Assembly (NCBI RefSeq): GCF_000174815.1 | Contig: NZ_ACNN01000014.1 | Span: 56,777-120,776, forward strand | DNA from: Porphyromonas endodontalis ATCC 35406 | Lineage (GTDB): Bacteria > Bacteroidota > Bacteroidia > Bacteroidales > Porphyromonadaceae | Length of the DNA stretch: 64,000 nt | Direction of reading: 5' to 3' | Part shown: in pieces, positions 52,588 through 60,979 of the stretch | Position numbering within the stretch: position 1 is the stretch's first letter | Layout of the letters: every line of letters begins with the position of its first letter | Translations under genes and position numbers: made by a program | The notes under the pieces: model-generated | Databases searched by the model: none | What the model was told of the DNA's origin: nothing | What the model saw: only the letters and a program-made list of their open reading frames with translations

Positions 52588-55401
52588 ATGAACCCTACCT
52601 TTACCGGCAAAAGACTTTTTCTTCTTGATGCTAGTATGCTCATTTATCGAGCTTACTTTGCCTTTATTCATACCCCCCGATTCGATAGCAAGGGAAACAA
52701 TACAAGTGCCCTTTTGGGCTTTGCCAATAGCCTCATAGAGATTATTAAAAAGGAGAAGCCCGATTATTTGGCAGTGATCTTCGACCCCGAGGGAGGCTCT
52801 TTTCGCCACCGAGAGTATACCGCTTATAAGGCGCAACGCGATGCCACACCGGAGGGAATCCTCTGGGCATTCCCCCAAGTGAAACGTTTGCTCGAAGCCC
52901 TACGAATCCCTGCTATAGAGGTGCCGGACTACGAGGCAGACGACGTGGTAGGTACCCTCTCTCAGCGTGCCGAGAAAGAGGGCTTTGAGGTCTACATGGT
53001 TACTGCGGACAAGGATTACGGCCAACTCGTTACCGAGCATGCTCTCATGTATCGCCCGGGGACTAAAGGGGCTGAGGTATGGGGCGAGGCCGAAGTTTGT
53101 GAGAAGTTTGGCCTTGTGCACTGCTCGCAAATGGTCGATTACCTTGCCTTGGTGGGGGATGCTAGCGACAATATCCCCGGATGTAAGGGTATCGGTCCGA
53201 AAAAAGCTTCGGAGCTACTCACCCAGTTTGGAAGTATTGATGCCATTTACGAGCACCTAGACGAACTATCCCCTTCCCTCAAAAAGAAACTCGAGGAGGG
53301 GCGGGAGAATACGCTTTTATCACGCTATTTGGCCAAGATTTGTACCGAGGTACCCATGGAGGTGGAGTGGGAGACCTTCCGCCATTTAGAGCCGAATGTG
53401 CCCCAGCTCCGGGCTCTGCTCGCAGAGTTTGAGATGCACACGCTAGCCAAGCGTTTGCTCCCAAACGAGGGTGAGGCAGCCGATTGGGGAGGGGGGCTCT
53501 TCTCCTCTAGCTCTACCAGTCAAGACGAGGGGAAGGAGCCATCAGAGGCTAATTCTCTTTTCTCTCCTGAGCGAACAGCCTCTCTACAAGGGCTTACGAC
53601 ATTGAAAGATACAGCGCACACCTACCACGTGGTACGCACAAAGGAGGAGCAGAAGCAGCTTTGGGCGCGCCTTGCCGAGAGCAAACAATTTGCCTTCGAT
53701 ACCGAGACGGATGGGCTCAATCCGCTCACTGCCTCTATTGTGGTAGCCTCATTTGCTCCCGAAGAGGGCGAAGCCTACTATCTTCCCCTTCCCCAAGACT
53801 TTGATGAGGCTTGCGCCATCCTCCAGCCGCTTGATGCCCTCATGCGTAACTCTGAGATACTCAAGATGGCTCAGAATGCGAAGTTCGACCAAAAACTTTT
53901 GGCTCGCTATGGAGTTTCGTCCGCCACTCCGCTCTTCGATACGCTTGTGGCGCATTATCTCATCGCTCCCGACCAGAGGCATAATCTAGATACCCTAGCG
54001 GAGCAATACCTAGGTTATCGTACTATTGCTTATAGTGACCTATCGGAGAAAAAGAACTTCGACTTGCGCCGAGATGTTGCAGAAGAGCTTTTGGTGGATT
54101 ATGCCGCCGAAGATGCCGATGTGGTACGCAGGCTCTACCCCCTTCTTCGGGAGAAGCTAGAGCAAGAGCAGCAAGAAAAACTCTTTTGGGAGGTAGAGAT
54201 GCCCCTCGTCGGAGTGCTGGAGCGCATGGAGCGTGAGGGCGTACAATTGGATGTACAGCGATTGCATGAGGTCTCCGAGAAGCTCACGAATGACCTCCGC
54301 GAGACGGAAGACGCGATATTCCACTGGGCTGGTCACTCTTTCAATGTTAGTAGCCCTAAGCAGGTGGGAGTAGTCTTATTTGAGGAGCTTGGCTTGCATG
54401 CCAAGGGTAAGAAAACAAAGACAAACACCTACTCTACAAGCGAAGAAGTGCTCTCCAAATGTGTAGATCAGCACCCTATTGTGCAGAAAATCTTGGATTA
54501 CAGAGGGCTGAAAAAGCTTATCGGCACCTATACGGAGGCTCTTCCCGAATTGGTCTATCCTGATGGCCGCTTGCGTACATCGTACAACCAAGCCGTGACC
54601 GTAACGGGGCGCCTCTCCTCGAGTGATCCTAATCTCCAAAACATCCCCATTCGCTCCGCTATGGGGCAAGAAATTCGCTCTGCTTTCGTGCCTCGCAGCT
54701 CGGAGTTTACTTTTTTGAGTGCCGATTATTCGCAAATAGAACTTCGCCTCATGGCTCACTTTAGTCAAGACGAGCATTTGATAAAGGCTTTTGTGGAGGG
54801 GGAAGATGTACACCGCTCTACCGCCGCACGGATCTACAACGTGGCTCCCGAGGAGGTTACGCCCCTGCAGCGATCCCATGCCAAGACCGCCAATTTTGGT
54901 ATTATCTACGGCATATCTGCCTATGGATTGAGTCAGCGTCTCAATATCGATCCTTCCGAGGCTTCTTCCCTTATCTCCAGCTACTTCGAGAACTATCCCG
55001 CTGTGCGTGCCTATATGGATGAGTGCGTGCAGAAGGCGAGGAAGCTGGGTTATACCGAAACACTTTTGGGGCGCAGACGTTACCTGCCCGACATCAATAG
55101 TCGCTCGGCCACTGTGCGTCAATTTGCTGAGCGCAACGCTGTAAACGCACCTATTCAAGGGACGGCTGCCGATCTTATCAAGGTGGCTATGATACGTATA
55201 GACGCTAAAATGCGTGAGCGAAACATGAAGAGTAGAATGATAATGCAGGTACACGACGAACTCAACTTCGATGCCTATTTGCCCGAAGTAGACGAGTTGC
55301 GAGCCTTAGTGCACCAAGAGATGTGCCAAGCCATCCCCAATCTTAGAGTGCCCCTTGAGGTGGAAATCGGGGTAGGAAGTAGTTGGCTCGAAGCTCATTA
55401 A
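52588..55401 (+). CDS. polA: DNA polymerase I
   Basis: The 937-residue enzyme fills gaps and removes RNA primers during replication and repair. The three domains are complete: 5'-3' exonuclease (1-about 270; LFLLDASMLIYRAYFAF, YEADDVVGTL, TADKDYGQLV), 3'-5' exonuclease (about 345-530; D371 and E373 in FDTETDGLNP, so proofreading looks intact), and the polymerase domain with motif A SADYSQIELR (about 711), motif B RSHAKTANFGIIYG (about 762) and motif C MQVHDELNF (about 887). An extra Ser/Glu-rich linker lies near 300-335. It follows sprA by 53 bases. Confidence 0.96.
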   Translation: MNPTFTGKRLFLLDASMLIYRAYFAFIHTPRFDSKGNNTSALLGFANSLIEIIKKEKPDYLAVIFDPEGGSFRHREYTAYKAQRDATPEGILWAFPQVKRLLEALRIPAIEVPDYEADDVVGTLSQRAEKEGFEVYMVTADKDYGQLVTEHALMYRPGTKGAEVWGEAEVCEKFGLVHCSQMVDYLALVGDASDNIPGCKGIGPKKASELLTQFGSIDAIYEHLDELSPSLKKKLEEGRENTLLSRYLAKICTEVPMEVEWETFRHLEPNVPQLRALLAEFEMHTLAKRLLPNEGEAADWGGGLFSSSSTSQDEGKEPSEANSLFSPERTASLQGLTTLKDTAHTYHVVRTKEEQKQLWARLAESKQFAFDTETDGLNPLTASIVVASFAPEEGEAYYLPLPQDFDEACAILQPLDALMRNSEILKMAQNAKFDQKLLARYGVSSATPLFDTLVAHYLIAPDQRHNLDTLAEQYLGYRTIAYSDLSEKKNFDLRRDVAEELLVDYAAEDADVVRRLYPLLREKLEQEQQEKLFWEVEMPLVGVLERMEREGVQLDVQRLHEVSEKLTNDLRETEDAIFHWAGHSFNVSSPKQVGVVLFEELGLHAKGKKTKTNTYSTSEEVLSKCVDQHPIVQKILDYRGLKKLIGTYTEALPELVYPDGRLRTSYNQAVTVTGRLSSSDPNLQNIPIRSAMGQEIRSAFVPRSSEFTFLSADYSQIELRLMAHFSQDEHLIKAFVEGEDVHRSTAARIYNVAPEEVTPLQRSHAKTANFGIIYGISAYGLSQRLNIDPSEASSLISSYFENYPAVRAYMDECVQKARKLGYTETLLGRRRYLPDINSRSATVRQFAERNAVNAPIQGTAADLIKVAMIRIDAKMRERNMKSRMIMQVHDELNFDAYLPEVDELRALVHQEMCQAIPNLRVPLEVEIGVGSSWLEAH

Positions 55402-55426
55402 AGACTTGTTTTTATATCAGAAAATA

Positions 55427-55468
55427 GGGAGGGGAGTACCGAAAGAGTGCTCTCCTCTTTTTCTTTTT
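55427..55468 (+). terminator. Terminator of polA
   Basis: GAGGGGAG pairs with CTCTCCTC (one G-T pair), followed by CTTTTTCTTTTTG. Confidence 0.85.
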
Positions 55469-55579
55469 GTGCCTATCAGATTACAGAGAAGCAGGTGGAA
55501 TAGAGAAAATGCTTAGGGTGAAAATCCGGTCGCTCTAGGGCAAGAAACTTTCTTCCGCTGCCTGAAAAATGAAAAAAAT

Positions 55580-55618
55580 TAGGCTGCCATTCTTTTTATT
55601 TCTAGGCAGCCTTTTTAC
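55580..55618 (+). terminator. Second hairpin terminator after polA
   Basis: AGGCTGCC (55581-55588) pairs perfectly with GGCAGCCT (55605-55612), followed by TTTTT. It can back up the first terminator or stop read-through toward the minus-strand gene. Confidence 0.78.
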
Positions 55619-55692
55619 GAGGGTTTCACAGAAAAAAAGACCCTTCTGCTCTGGGTAGAAAGGAATCTATGGTGTGTAAGGAAAGAAATTTT

Positions 55693-56292
55693 TTAGCGGT
55701 CGAAGATGGTGAGGTAGGCAGTACGCAAAAGAATCTTGACGTCGCCTATAAAAGAATGGTGCTTGACGTACTCGAGGTTGAGCTCAATTTTCTTGGGCAT
55801 AATCACCTCCTTAAAATAGACTTCCGGGCACTCTTGCTCTCCGAGGAGCGCGTTTTCGTGGCGGAAGTAAATGGAGGCCGGGCTTGTGATGCCGGGGCGT
55901 ACGGCTAGGATGGGGAGGTATAGATCGGGGTACAACTCCACCTGCTGGCGAACGAGAGGCCGAGGACCCACAAGGCTCATATCTCCCTTTAGTACATTGA
56001 TTAACTGGGGTATCTCGTCTATCTTTAGCTGACGAAGCCACCGCCCCAACCGCGTGATGCGAGGGTCGTTGTCTCCCACGGTAAGAAGCTGGTCTTTGCC
56101 CCAGTCTTGGTGGTGCATGGAGCGGAATTTATAGAGAACGAAGTCTTTGTTGTTGCGTCCTACACGCGCTTGGCGAAAAAATACTGACCCTCGAGAGTCG
56201 CATTTAATGAGGATGGCTACAACGATAAAAAGGGGAGATAAAAGAATTATCCCAATCAAACTTACTAATACATCGAGTAGCCTCTTTATCAT
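55693..56292 (-). CDS. Monotopic phosphoglycosyl transferase (initiating sugar transferase)
   Basis: The 199-residue protein is a short PglC/WcaJ-type enzyme that moves a phospho-sugar from a nucleotide sugar to undecaprenyl phosphate, starting capsule, exopolysaccharide or glycan synthesis. It has one re-entrant membrane helix (MIKRLLDVLVSLIGIILLSP), then RQARVGRNNKDFVLYKFRSM, the motif TRLGRWLRQLKIDEIPQL and the signature SLVGPRPL, all typical of the family core. The additional membrane helices of the long WbaP/WcaJ form are missing, so it is the minimal version. It stands alone on the minus strand. Confidence 0.9.
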   Translation of the reverse strand: MIKRLLDVLVSLIGIILLSPLFIVVAILIKCDSRGSVFFRQARVGRNNKDFVLYKFRSMHHQDWGKDQLLTVGDNDPRITRLGRWLRQLKIDEIPQLINVLKGDMSLVGPRPLVRQQVELYPDLYLPILAVRPGITSPASIYFRHENALLGEQECPEVYFKEVIMPKKIELNLEYVKHHSFIGDVKILLRTAYLTIFDR

Positions 56293-56337
56293 GCGTGTGG
56301 TGTGTGTATTACTGCATGTTGCCTATTTATGTCTTTG

Positions 56338-56345
56338 CAAAGGTA
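56338..56345 (-). promoter_or_regulatory. -7 box for the phosphoglycosyl transferase gene
   Basis: TACCTTTG on the minus strand, 46 bases ahead of the start at 56292; no clear -33 element. Confidence 0.5.
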
Positions 56346-56527
56346 ATAAACCCGTGTGATATTTTGCCTTAAATGGTAATCTCTTATACCATTTGGGCTA
56401 GAGAATCCTATCCAACGAAGGGATGGAGTGGCGGAGAGGGCATTTTAGTACCTCAGTAAAGAACATCTTAATGCATGGCTTTGTATGTATTTTTGTTGAG
56501 TATCAGATAATAATCAAAACAAATTGT

Positions 56528-56535
56528 TATATTTG
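56528..56535 (+). promoter_or_regulatory. -7 box of the coupled secreted-protein genes
   Basis: TATATTTG lies 152 bases before the first gene; the nearest TTG is too far upstream. In the 395-bp gap 56293-56687 I see only the two promoter boxes and the leader peptide described next. Confidence 0.5.
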
Positions 56536-56630
56536 CAGAGTACATAGAAACAAATGACCGGATCCCTCTCCCCTGTGTAGTCATGTAGGCACAGGTTAGA
56601 TGATGTTACCAAGGAAAGAAAAGAGGAAAA

Positions 56631-56691
56631 GGAGGGAGGAAACATGAAGAAGAGTTCTTATAAATTCATAACAAAATACGTATTGAGATGA
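56631..56691 (+). promoter_or_regulatory. Possible leader peptide with strong ribosome-binding site
   Basis: A purine-rich site GGAGGGAGGA (56631-56640) precedes an ATG at 56644 that opens a 15-codon frame, MKKSSYKFITKYVLR. Its TGA (56689-56691) overlaps the ATG of the next gene at 56688 as ATGA. Strong Shine-Dalgarno sites are unusual in this phylum. Translation of the small frame would deliver ribosomes to the next start. It is short enough to be chance. Confidence 0.4.
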
Positions 56692-57200
56692 AAAAACAAA
56701 CTGTATTATGGATGGCTGTGCTCCTCCTCGCGACATGGGTAGCCCACGGGCAAACTACCTACCCAATGTCTTTGGTGGTAGAGGGGCAGGCTCCGGCAGA
56801 GCGTGAAGTAGTTGAGCTATCTAAAATCTCCAAGGTCACCTTTTCCGAAGGTAAGATGCTGCTCCTCGCAAAAGACAATGCGGAACTCCCCAAGGGAGGC
56901 GTGTTCCCCCTTAAAGAGATCACCAAGTGCCTATTCTCCACGCAGTATGCTCCTACGGGCATTCTCTCTCCTTTAGTAGCGCCCGGGCTTATTACATGGC
57001 GTGATACTGAGGAGGCTCTCTACCTCGAAGGGCTTGACGCAGACCTTCTCCATAGTGTAGCCGTTTACGCTGCCAATGGAGCTACTATTGCTTCTTACCC
57101 CAGATTTAAGGCCGGCTCCCCCATCTCTACAGTACAGTGGGCGCCCGGTGTTTACCTTATTCTTATCAACAATCAAACCATTAAATACATAAAGAAATGA
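56688..57200 (+). CDS. Small secreted protein with T9SS-like C-terminus
   Basis: The 170-residue protein has a signal peptide (cut after about residue 22, VAHGQ). A strand pattern VELSKISKVTFSEGKMLLL follows, like the DVDSITF segment common at the start of Bacteroidetes surface proteins. The last 50 residues have the order of a type A CTD (SVAVYAANGATIASYP, then WAPGVYLILINNQTIKYIKK), though shorter and less basic than the classic form. It probably reaches the surface by T9SS. Its stop overlaps the next start by four bases (ATGA), so the two proteins are made together. Confidence 0.75.
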   Translation: MKKQTVLWMAVLLLATWVAHGQTTYPMSLVVEGQAPAEREVVELSKISKVTFSEGKMLLLAKDNAELPKGGVFPLKEITKCLFSTQYAPTGILSPLVAPGLITWRDTEEALYLEGLDADLLHSVAVYAANGATIASYPRFKAGSPISTVQWAPGVYLILINNQTIKYIKK

Positions 57201-58498
57201 ATAGACTCTATACTTTTTTTGTAGGTGCATGTGTTGCTGCCGCTTCTTGCTTTAGCTCTCATGCCCAAGTGCGTGAGCGCATGGTGGTTTACCCCAAGGG
57301 AGGATCTCCTGTTGGTTACTGGGTAGATCATACAGATAGTGTTATGTTCCTGACTGATATGCCCGACCTTAATGCAACCCTTAAAGTAACGGAGCCTGCT
57401 ACCCCTACGGTGGGTGGGATGCACCTTGAGTTTGACTTCGGGCTTGATGTTAAGAAGGCAAGAGTGGCATTCCCCGAGCAGTTTCAGTTCCGTGGAGGTA
57501 TTGATGGAATGACACAGGATCAGCTTATGGATGCCTTCTCAAGGATGGAGTCGCACTGGGTTACTCCCAATGGCCCTAAGATGAAATTTGACCTCACGGG
57601 TCTACAGCAAGGTTACTCTTACTACGCCATCTTCTATGGTCAAGATGAGTATGGTTGCCCGGGAGAAGTGAAGTATGTTCCTTTCGAAGTCCCTAAAGCG
57701 GCTCTTGTAGGAAATCCTAAGGTAAAGGTTGAGTTTACCCATATCGGTAGTACGAGTTTGAAGATTAAGTTTACCCCTAATGACGATGTCTTAGGCTACT
57801 TTTACCTCGTAATGCCCGTGGATGATCCCAATCGAGAAATGCTGATGCAGATGATGGGTATCCCTGATCTAAAACATTATGTGACTATATTTGGTGTTGA
57901 TTTTGATACTAAAAAGCAACATGTTGGCGAGGAAGAAAAAGAGATAAAGGACCTTGCTAGTGGTACAGAACATGGTGTGTACCTTGTAGTTGTGGACAAA
58001 AATGGTCAGTATAGTGAGGTCTCTGACAGCGACAGAGCTACGACCAAAGTGTTAGGTACAGACAAAAAAGCGCACATTACACTCACCCTCAAAGAAAAGA
58101 CGGCTAACTCGGCTAAGTTTGTCTGCAAGCCCGATGAAAACACAACTGTGTATCGTGTAGCTGTGCTAGAGAAGGCTAAGTATAATCGAGAAGTGATTGA
58201 AAATGCATTCAAAGAAACTCCGGATGAAGACATGAACTTGCCGCTCTTTGCTGAGGAAAAGACTTTGAACGCTAATGGGCTCACCCCTAATACAGACCAT
58301 ATAGTGGTAGCTATGCCCCGTAACCTCAAGAAGGAATGGGGAGATCTTGTTACTCTTGAGTTTAAGACGGACGAAGGTGCTGCACCGGGATCTGCCCTCA
58401 AACTTGAGGTCGTAGGTGGAGGTAAAACCTTTGTTGCTCCTACGGCAACTCCTCTTGAGATGACCTCTGCTAAAGTTTCTCTAGAGCTTACAAAGTAA
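57197..58498 (+). CDS. Secreted protein with fibronectin-III-like domains
   Basis: The 433-residue protein has a signal peptide ending near SSHAQ, then MVVYPKGGSPVGYWVDHTDS followed by VMF, the same DVDSITF-like opening as its partner. Two or three beta-sandwich domains follow (about 55-165, 170-275, 285-400), with phrases such as LTGLQQGYSYYAIFYGQDEYG and LASGTEHGVYLVVVDKNGQYS that resemble fibronectin type III strands. No clear T9SS CTD is present; the end SAKVSLELTK is short. It may remain periplasmic or surface-bound through the 170-residue partner. Not assigned to a named family. Confidence 0.75.
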   Translation: MNRLYTFFVGACVAAASCFSSHAQVRERMVVYPKGGSPVGYWVDHTDSVMFLTDMPDLNATLKVTEPATPTVGGMHLEFDFGLDVKKARVAFPEQFQFRGGIDGMTQDQLMDAFSRMESHWVTPNGPKMKFDLTGLQQGYSYYAIFYGQDEYGCPGEVKYVPFEVPKAALVGNPKVKVEFTHIGSTSLKIKFTPNDDVLGYFYLVMPVDDPNREMLMQMMGIPDLKHYVTIFGVDFDTKKQHVGEEEKEIKDLASGTEHGVYLVVVDKNGQYSEVSDSDRATTKVLGTDKKAHITLTLKEKTANSAKFVCKPDENTTVYRVAVLEKAKYNREVIENAFKETPDEDMNLPLFAEEKTLNANGLTPNTDHIVVAMPRNLKKEWGDLVTLEFKTDEGAAPGSALKLEVVGGGKTFVAPTATPLEMTSAKVSLELTK

Positions 58499-58523
58499 TC
58501 TTCCGTTTTTAGAATTTATCGAC

Positions 58524-58563
58524 GATGCTCCCGGGGCTACGGCTCTTGGGAGCATCTTTTTTA
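58524..58563 (+). terminator. Intrinsic terminator
   Basis: GATGCTCCC pairs perfectly with GGGAGCATC, followed by TTTTTT. Its T-run doubles as the T-rich -33 region of the next promoter. Confidence 0.9.
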
Positions 58564-58583
58564 TAGGGTTATTCGTACCTTTG
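58557..58583 (+). promoter_or_regulatory. Promoter of the antiporter operon
   Basis: TACCTTTG at 58576-58583 with a T-run at 58557-58562 some 14 bases upstream; the leader to the ATG is about 36 bases. Confidence 0.55.
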
Positions 58584-58624
58584 CACCGTATTATTTTTTG
58601 TATCTCTAGAGAAGGATTCGCTCC

Positions 58625-60958
58625 ATGCAAGAAGCTCCTACCCCTATATCTGCCACCCAAAAGCGTGGTGCAATAGTCTACTATTTTGTGCTTTTGCTCC
58701 TCTTTGTCGGGGCTATTTGGGCTACGGCAGCTGTGGCTACGCCTATCCTATCTTCGGGAGAGTTGACAGGCTCTACTTCAGGTGGATTGCGAGGGGCTTT
58801 CACGGCCTTTGGCGAAGGGGTCCAGCACCATGTGGCTACCACTATTGGGCGCTTGTTGCTCCAAATCGTGGTTATCCTGTCGGTAGCTCGTGGGGTCGGG
58901 TGGCTTTTTGCTCGGCTTGGGCAGCCTACGGTTATTGGGGAGATTATTGCGGGTATCCTATTGGGGCCGAGTCTTTTGGGGATGGTGGCTCCGGATGTTT
59001 CGGCGTGGCTTTTCCCTGAGGAGAGCATTGTCAATATTGAGCTTCTGAGCCAATTCGGGCTTATCCTCTTTATGTTTACCATTGGGATGGAGCTGCGTAT
59101 TGCCGATATTAAAGCCCAAGCACGCAACTCGATCATAATCAGTCAGTCGGGTATTTTTATCCCATTTATTCTGGGATTGCTACTGAGCATCGTGACTTAT
59201 GAGCGCTATGCTGCCGAAGTTGCCTTCTTCCCCTTGGCTCTTTTTATCGGTATCTCGATGAGTATTACAGCCTTCCCCGTGTTGGCGCGCATCGTGCAAG
59301 AGCGCAATATGAGCCGTACCTATCTTGGGAAGCTGACTCTTAATACCGCCGCTGCCGGGGATATTATGGCATGGCTCATGCTGGCCGCCATTATGGCAAT
59401 AACCCAAAGTGGAAGCGTTGCCAGTGCGTTCTTCAATTTCCTTTTCCTGCTTCTCTATATGGGATTGGCCTTTGGTGTCTTGCGTCCTCTCTTCTCTCTC
59501 ATTGGGCGTATGTACAACAAAGAAGAGCTGCTGGGCAAGGGGCTGGTCGGTATTATCTTCATCTTATTACTTTTGAGTGCTTATCTCACGGAAATCCTGA
59601 GTATGCACGCTCTTTTCGGAGCCTTTATCTTTGGGTTGATTATGCCGGAGGACGTGAAGTTCCGGCACGTGATGACCGAGAAGGTGGAGGATGTGTCACT
59701 CAATATTTTCTTGCCGTTGTTTTTTGTTTCCTCAGGGCTTCGTACCGAACTTGGGCTTATCAATTCGGGCGAACTCTGGTTGCTTTTGCTCCTCTTTGTG
59801 CTCGTGGCTGTTGTGGGGAAAGCAGGGGGAACCTACGTTGCGGCACGCGTGTGTGGTATCGATCAGAAGGATAGCCTTTACCTTGGGGCTTACATGAATA
59901 CCCGAGGGCTCATGGAGCTTGTGGTGCTCAAGATAGGACTGGATATGGGGGTATTACCTCCCGTCTTCTTCGCGATTTTGGTATTGATGACGCTCGTCAC
60001 AACGGTGATGACCACCCCTATAATTCATCTTATAGATTACCTCTTTTTACACTTCCATCGCCCGACCAAGGAGGCTGTGGCTCGCCTTTCGCACCGCATC
60101 CTTATCGCTTTTGGTCGCCCCGAAACGGGGGCACTTCTCCTGCGTTTGGCTCGGCAGTTGTTCCCCGACGAAAAACTCTCATCCGGGGTTTCGTTATTGC
60201 ATGTTACCATGAGCAACAATGTGAATGTAATCAACGAAGAGACTTTTTTTGCCGATAACTTCCATCCCGCCTTGCGCGAAGCTCGCCACCTTGGTTTCTC
60301 TGTAGAGCCTATCTACAGGGTAAGCGACCAAGTGACAAGTGAGATCATTGATCAAGCGAATCTGCCCCATCATAGTTTCTTGCTCGTTGGGGCTGGGTTA
60401 AGTCTTTCCAGCGAAGAGCGGGACCGCAATGTGGTCTCTTACCGAATGCTTTTGCAGAAGCGTTGGCGTAAATTTTCGATAACTTCTCCCGAGGTACTCC
60501 TCAATGCTCGTACCCTCTTCAATGATAAAATGACTCGATTTGCAGAGGAAACGAATTGCTCGTTGGGCGTTTTTGTCGATAGACACTTCGGTTCTCTCAA
60601 ACGGGTTTTGCTTCTCGCAAAAGACGCGACCGACAGGGAGGTGCTTCTCCCCCTTGCTCGCCATCTCTCCAAAGCGCACAACGCTTCTATTGCCATCTTG
60701 CCTTTGTCGCTCGGAGAAAATGCCCCTGCCCTCGATTTGGGTCCCGTACCGGAGGAGGCGAATCTGCTCACTTCCGGAGATGGAGTAGGGGTGCTGCGTG
60801 GTTATGACTTCCTCTTCATTTCTTACGATACGTGGGGGCTTCTCACGGAGGTGCGCCCCGAGATCCTGCAGGAGCTGCCTAGTACCCTCATCGTTCGCTC
60901 CCTCGAGAGGAGTGCCGATCCGCTGGCCATCCCTGCAACAAAGAATATGTTTGAATGA
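58625..60958 (+). CDS. CPA2 family Na+/H+ (or K+/H+) antiporter
   Basis: The 777-residue inner-membrane protein has an N-terminal helix, then a Kef/NapA-type exchanger domain (about 75-470) of 12 or 13 helices. Family segments are RLGQPTVIGEIIAGILLGPS, SQFGLILFMFTIGMEL, GISMSITAFPVLARI and YMNTRGLMELVVL. The last 280 residues are cytosolic and resemble two Usp-like halves, a common regulatory tail. It exchanges protons for Na+ or K+, helping pH and salt balance. It has its own promoter and is followed after 21 bases by a phosphoethanolamine-transferase-like gene. Confidence 0.9.
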   Translation: MQEAPTPISATQKRGAIVYYFVLLLLFVGAIWATAAVATPILSSGELTGSTSGGLRGAFTAFGEGVQHHVATTIGRLLLQIVVILSVARGVGWLFARLGQPTVIGEIIAGILLGPSLLGMVAPDVSAWLFPEESIVNIELLSQFGLILFMFTIGMELRIADIKAQARNSIIISQSGIFIPFILGLLLSIVTYERYAAEVAFFPLALFIGISMSITAFPVLARIVQERNMSRTYLGKLTLNTAAAGDIMAWLMLAAIMAITQSGSVASAFFNFLFLLLYMGLAFGVLRPLFSLIGRMYNKEELLGKGLVGIIFILLLLSAYLTEILSMHALFGAFIFGLIMPEDVKFRHVMTEKVEDVSLNIFLPLFFVSSGLRTELGLINSGELWLLLLLFVLVAVVGKAGGTYVAARVCGIDQKDSLYLGAYMNTRGLMELVVLKIGLDMGVLPPVFFAILVLMTLVTTVMTTPIIHLIDYLFLHFHRPTKEAVARLSHRILIAFGRPETGALLLRLARQLFPDEKLSSGVSLLHVTMSNNVNVINEETFFADNFHPALREARHLGFSVEPIYRVSDQVTSEIIDQANLPHHSFLLVGAGLSLSSEERDRNVVSYRMLLQKRWRKFSITSPEVLLNARTLFNDKMTRFAEETNCSLGVFVDRHFGSLKRVLLLAKDATDREVLLPLARHLSKAHNASIAILPLSLGENAPALDLGPVPEEANLLTSGDGVGVLRGYDFLFISYDTWGLLTEVRPEILQELPSTLIVRSLERSADPLAIPATKNMFE

Positions 60959-60979
60959 CTCTTCTCACAAGTAAATAAA

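Noticed and set aside
54376..55254. 292-codon minus-strand frame
   Set aside because: It is antisense to the polymerase domain of polA and has a disordered composition rich in His, Thr and Ser.
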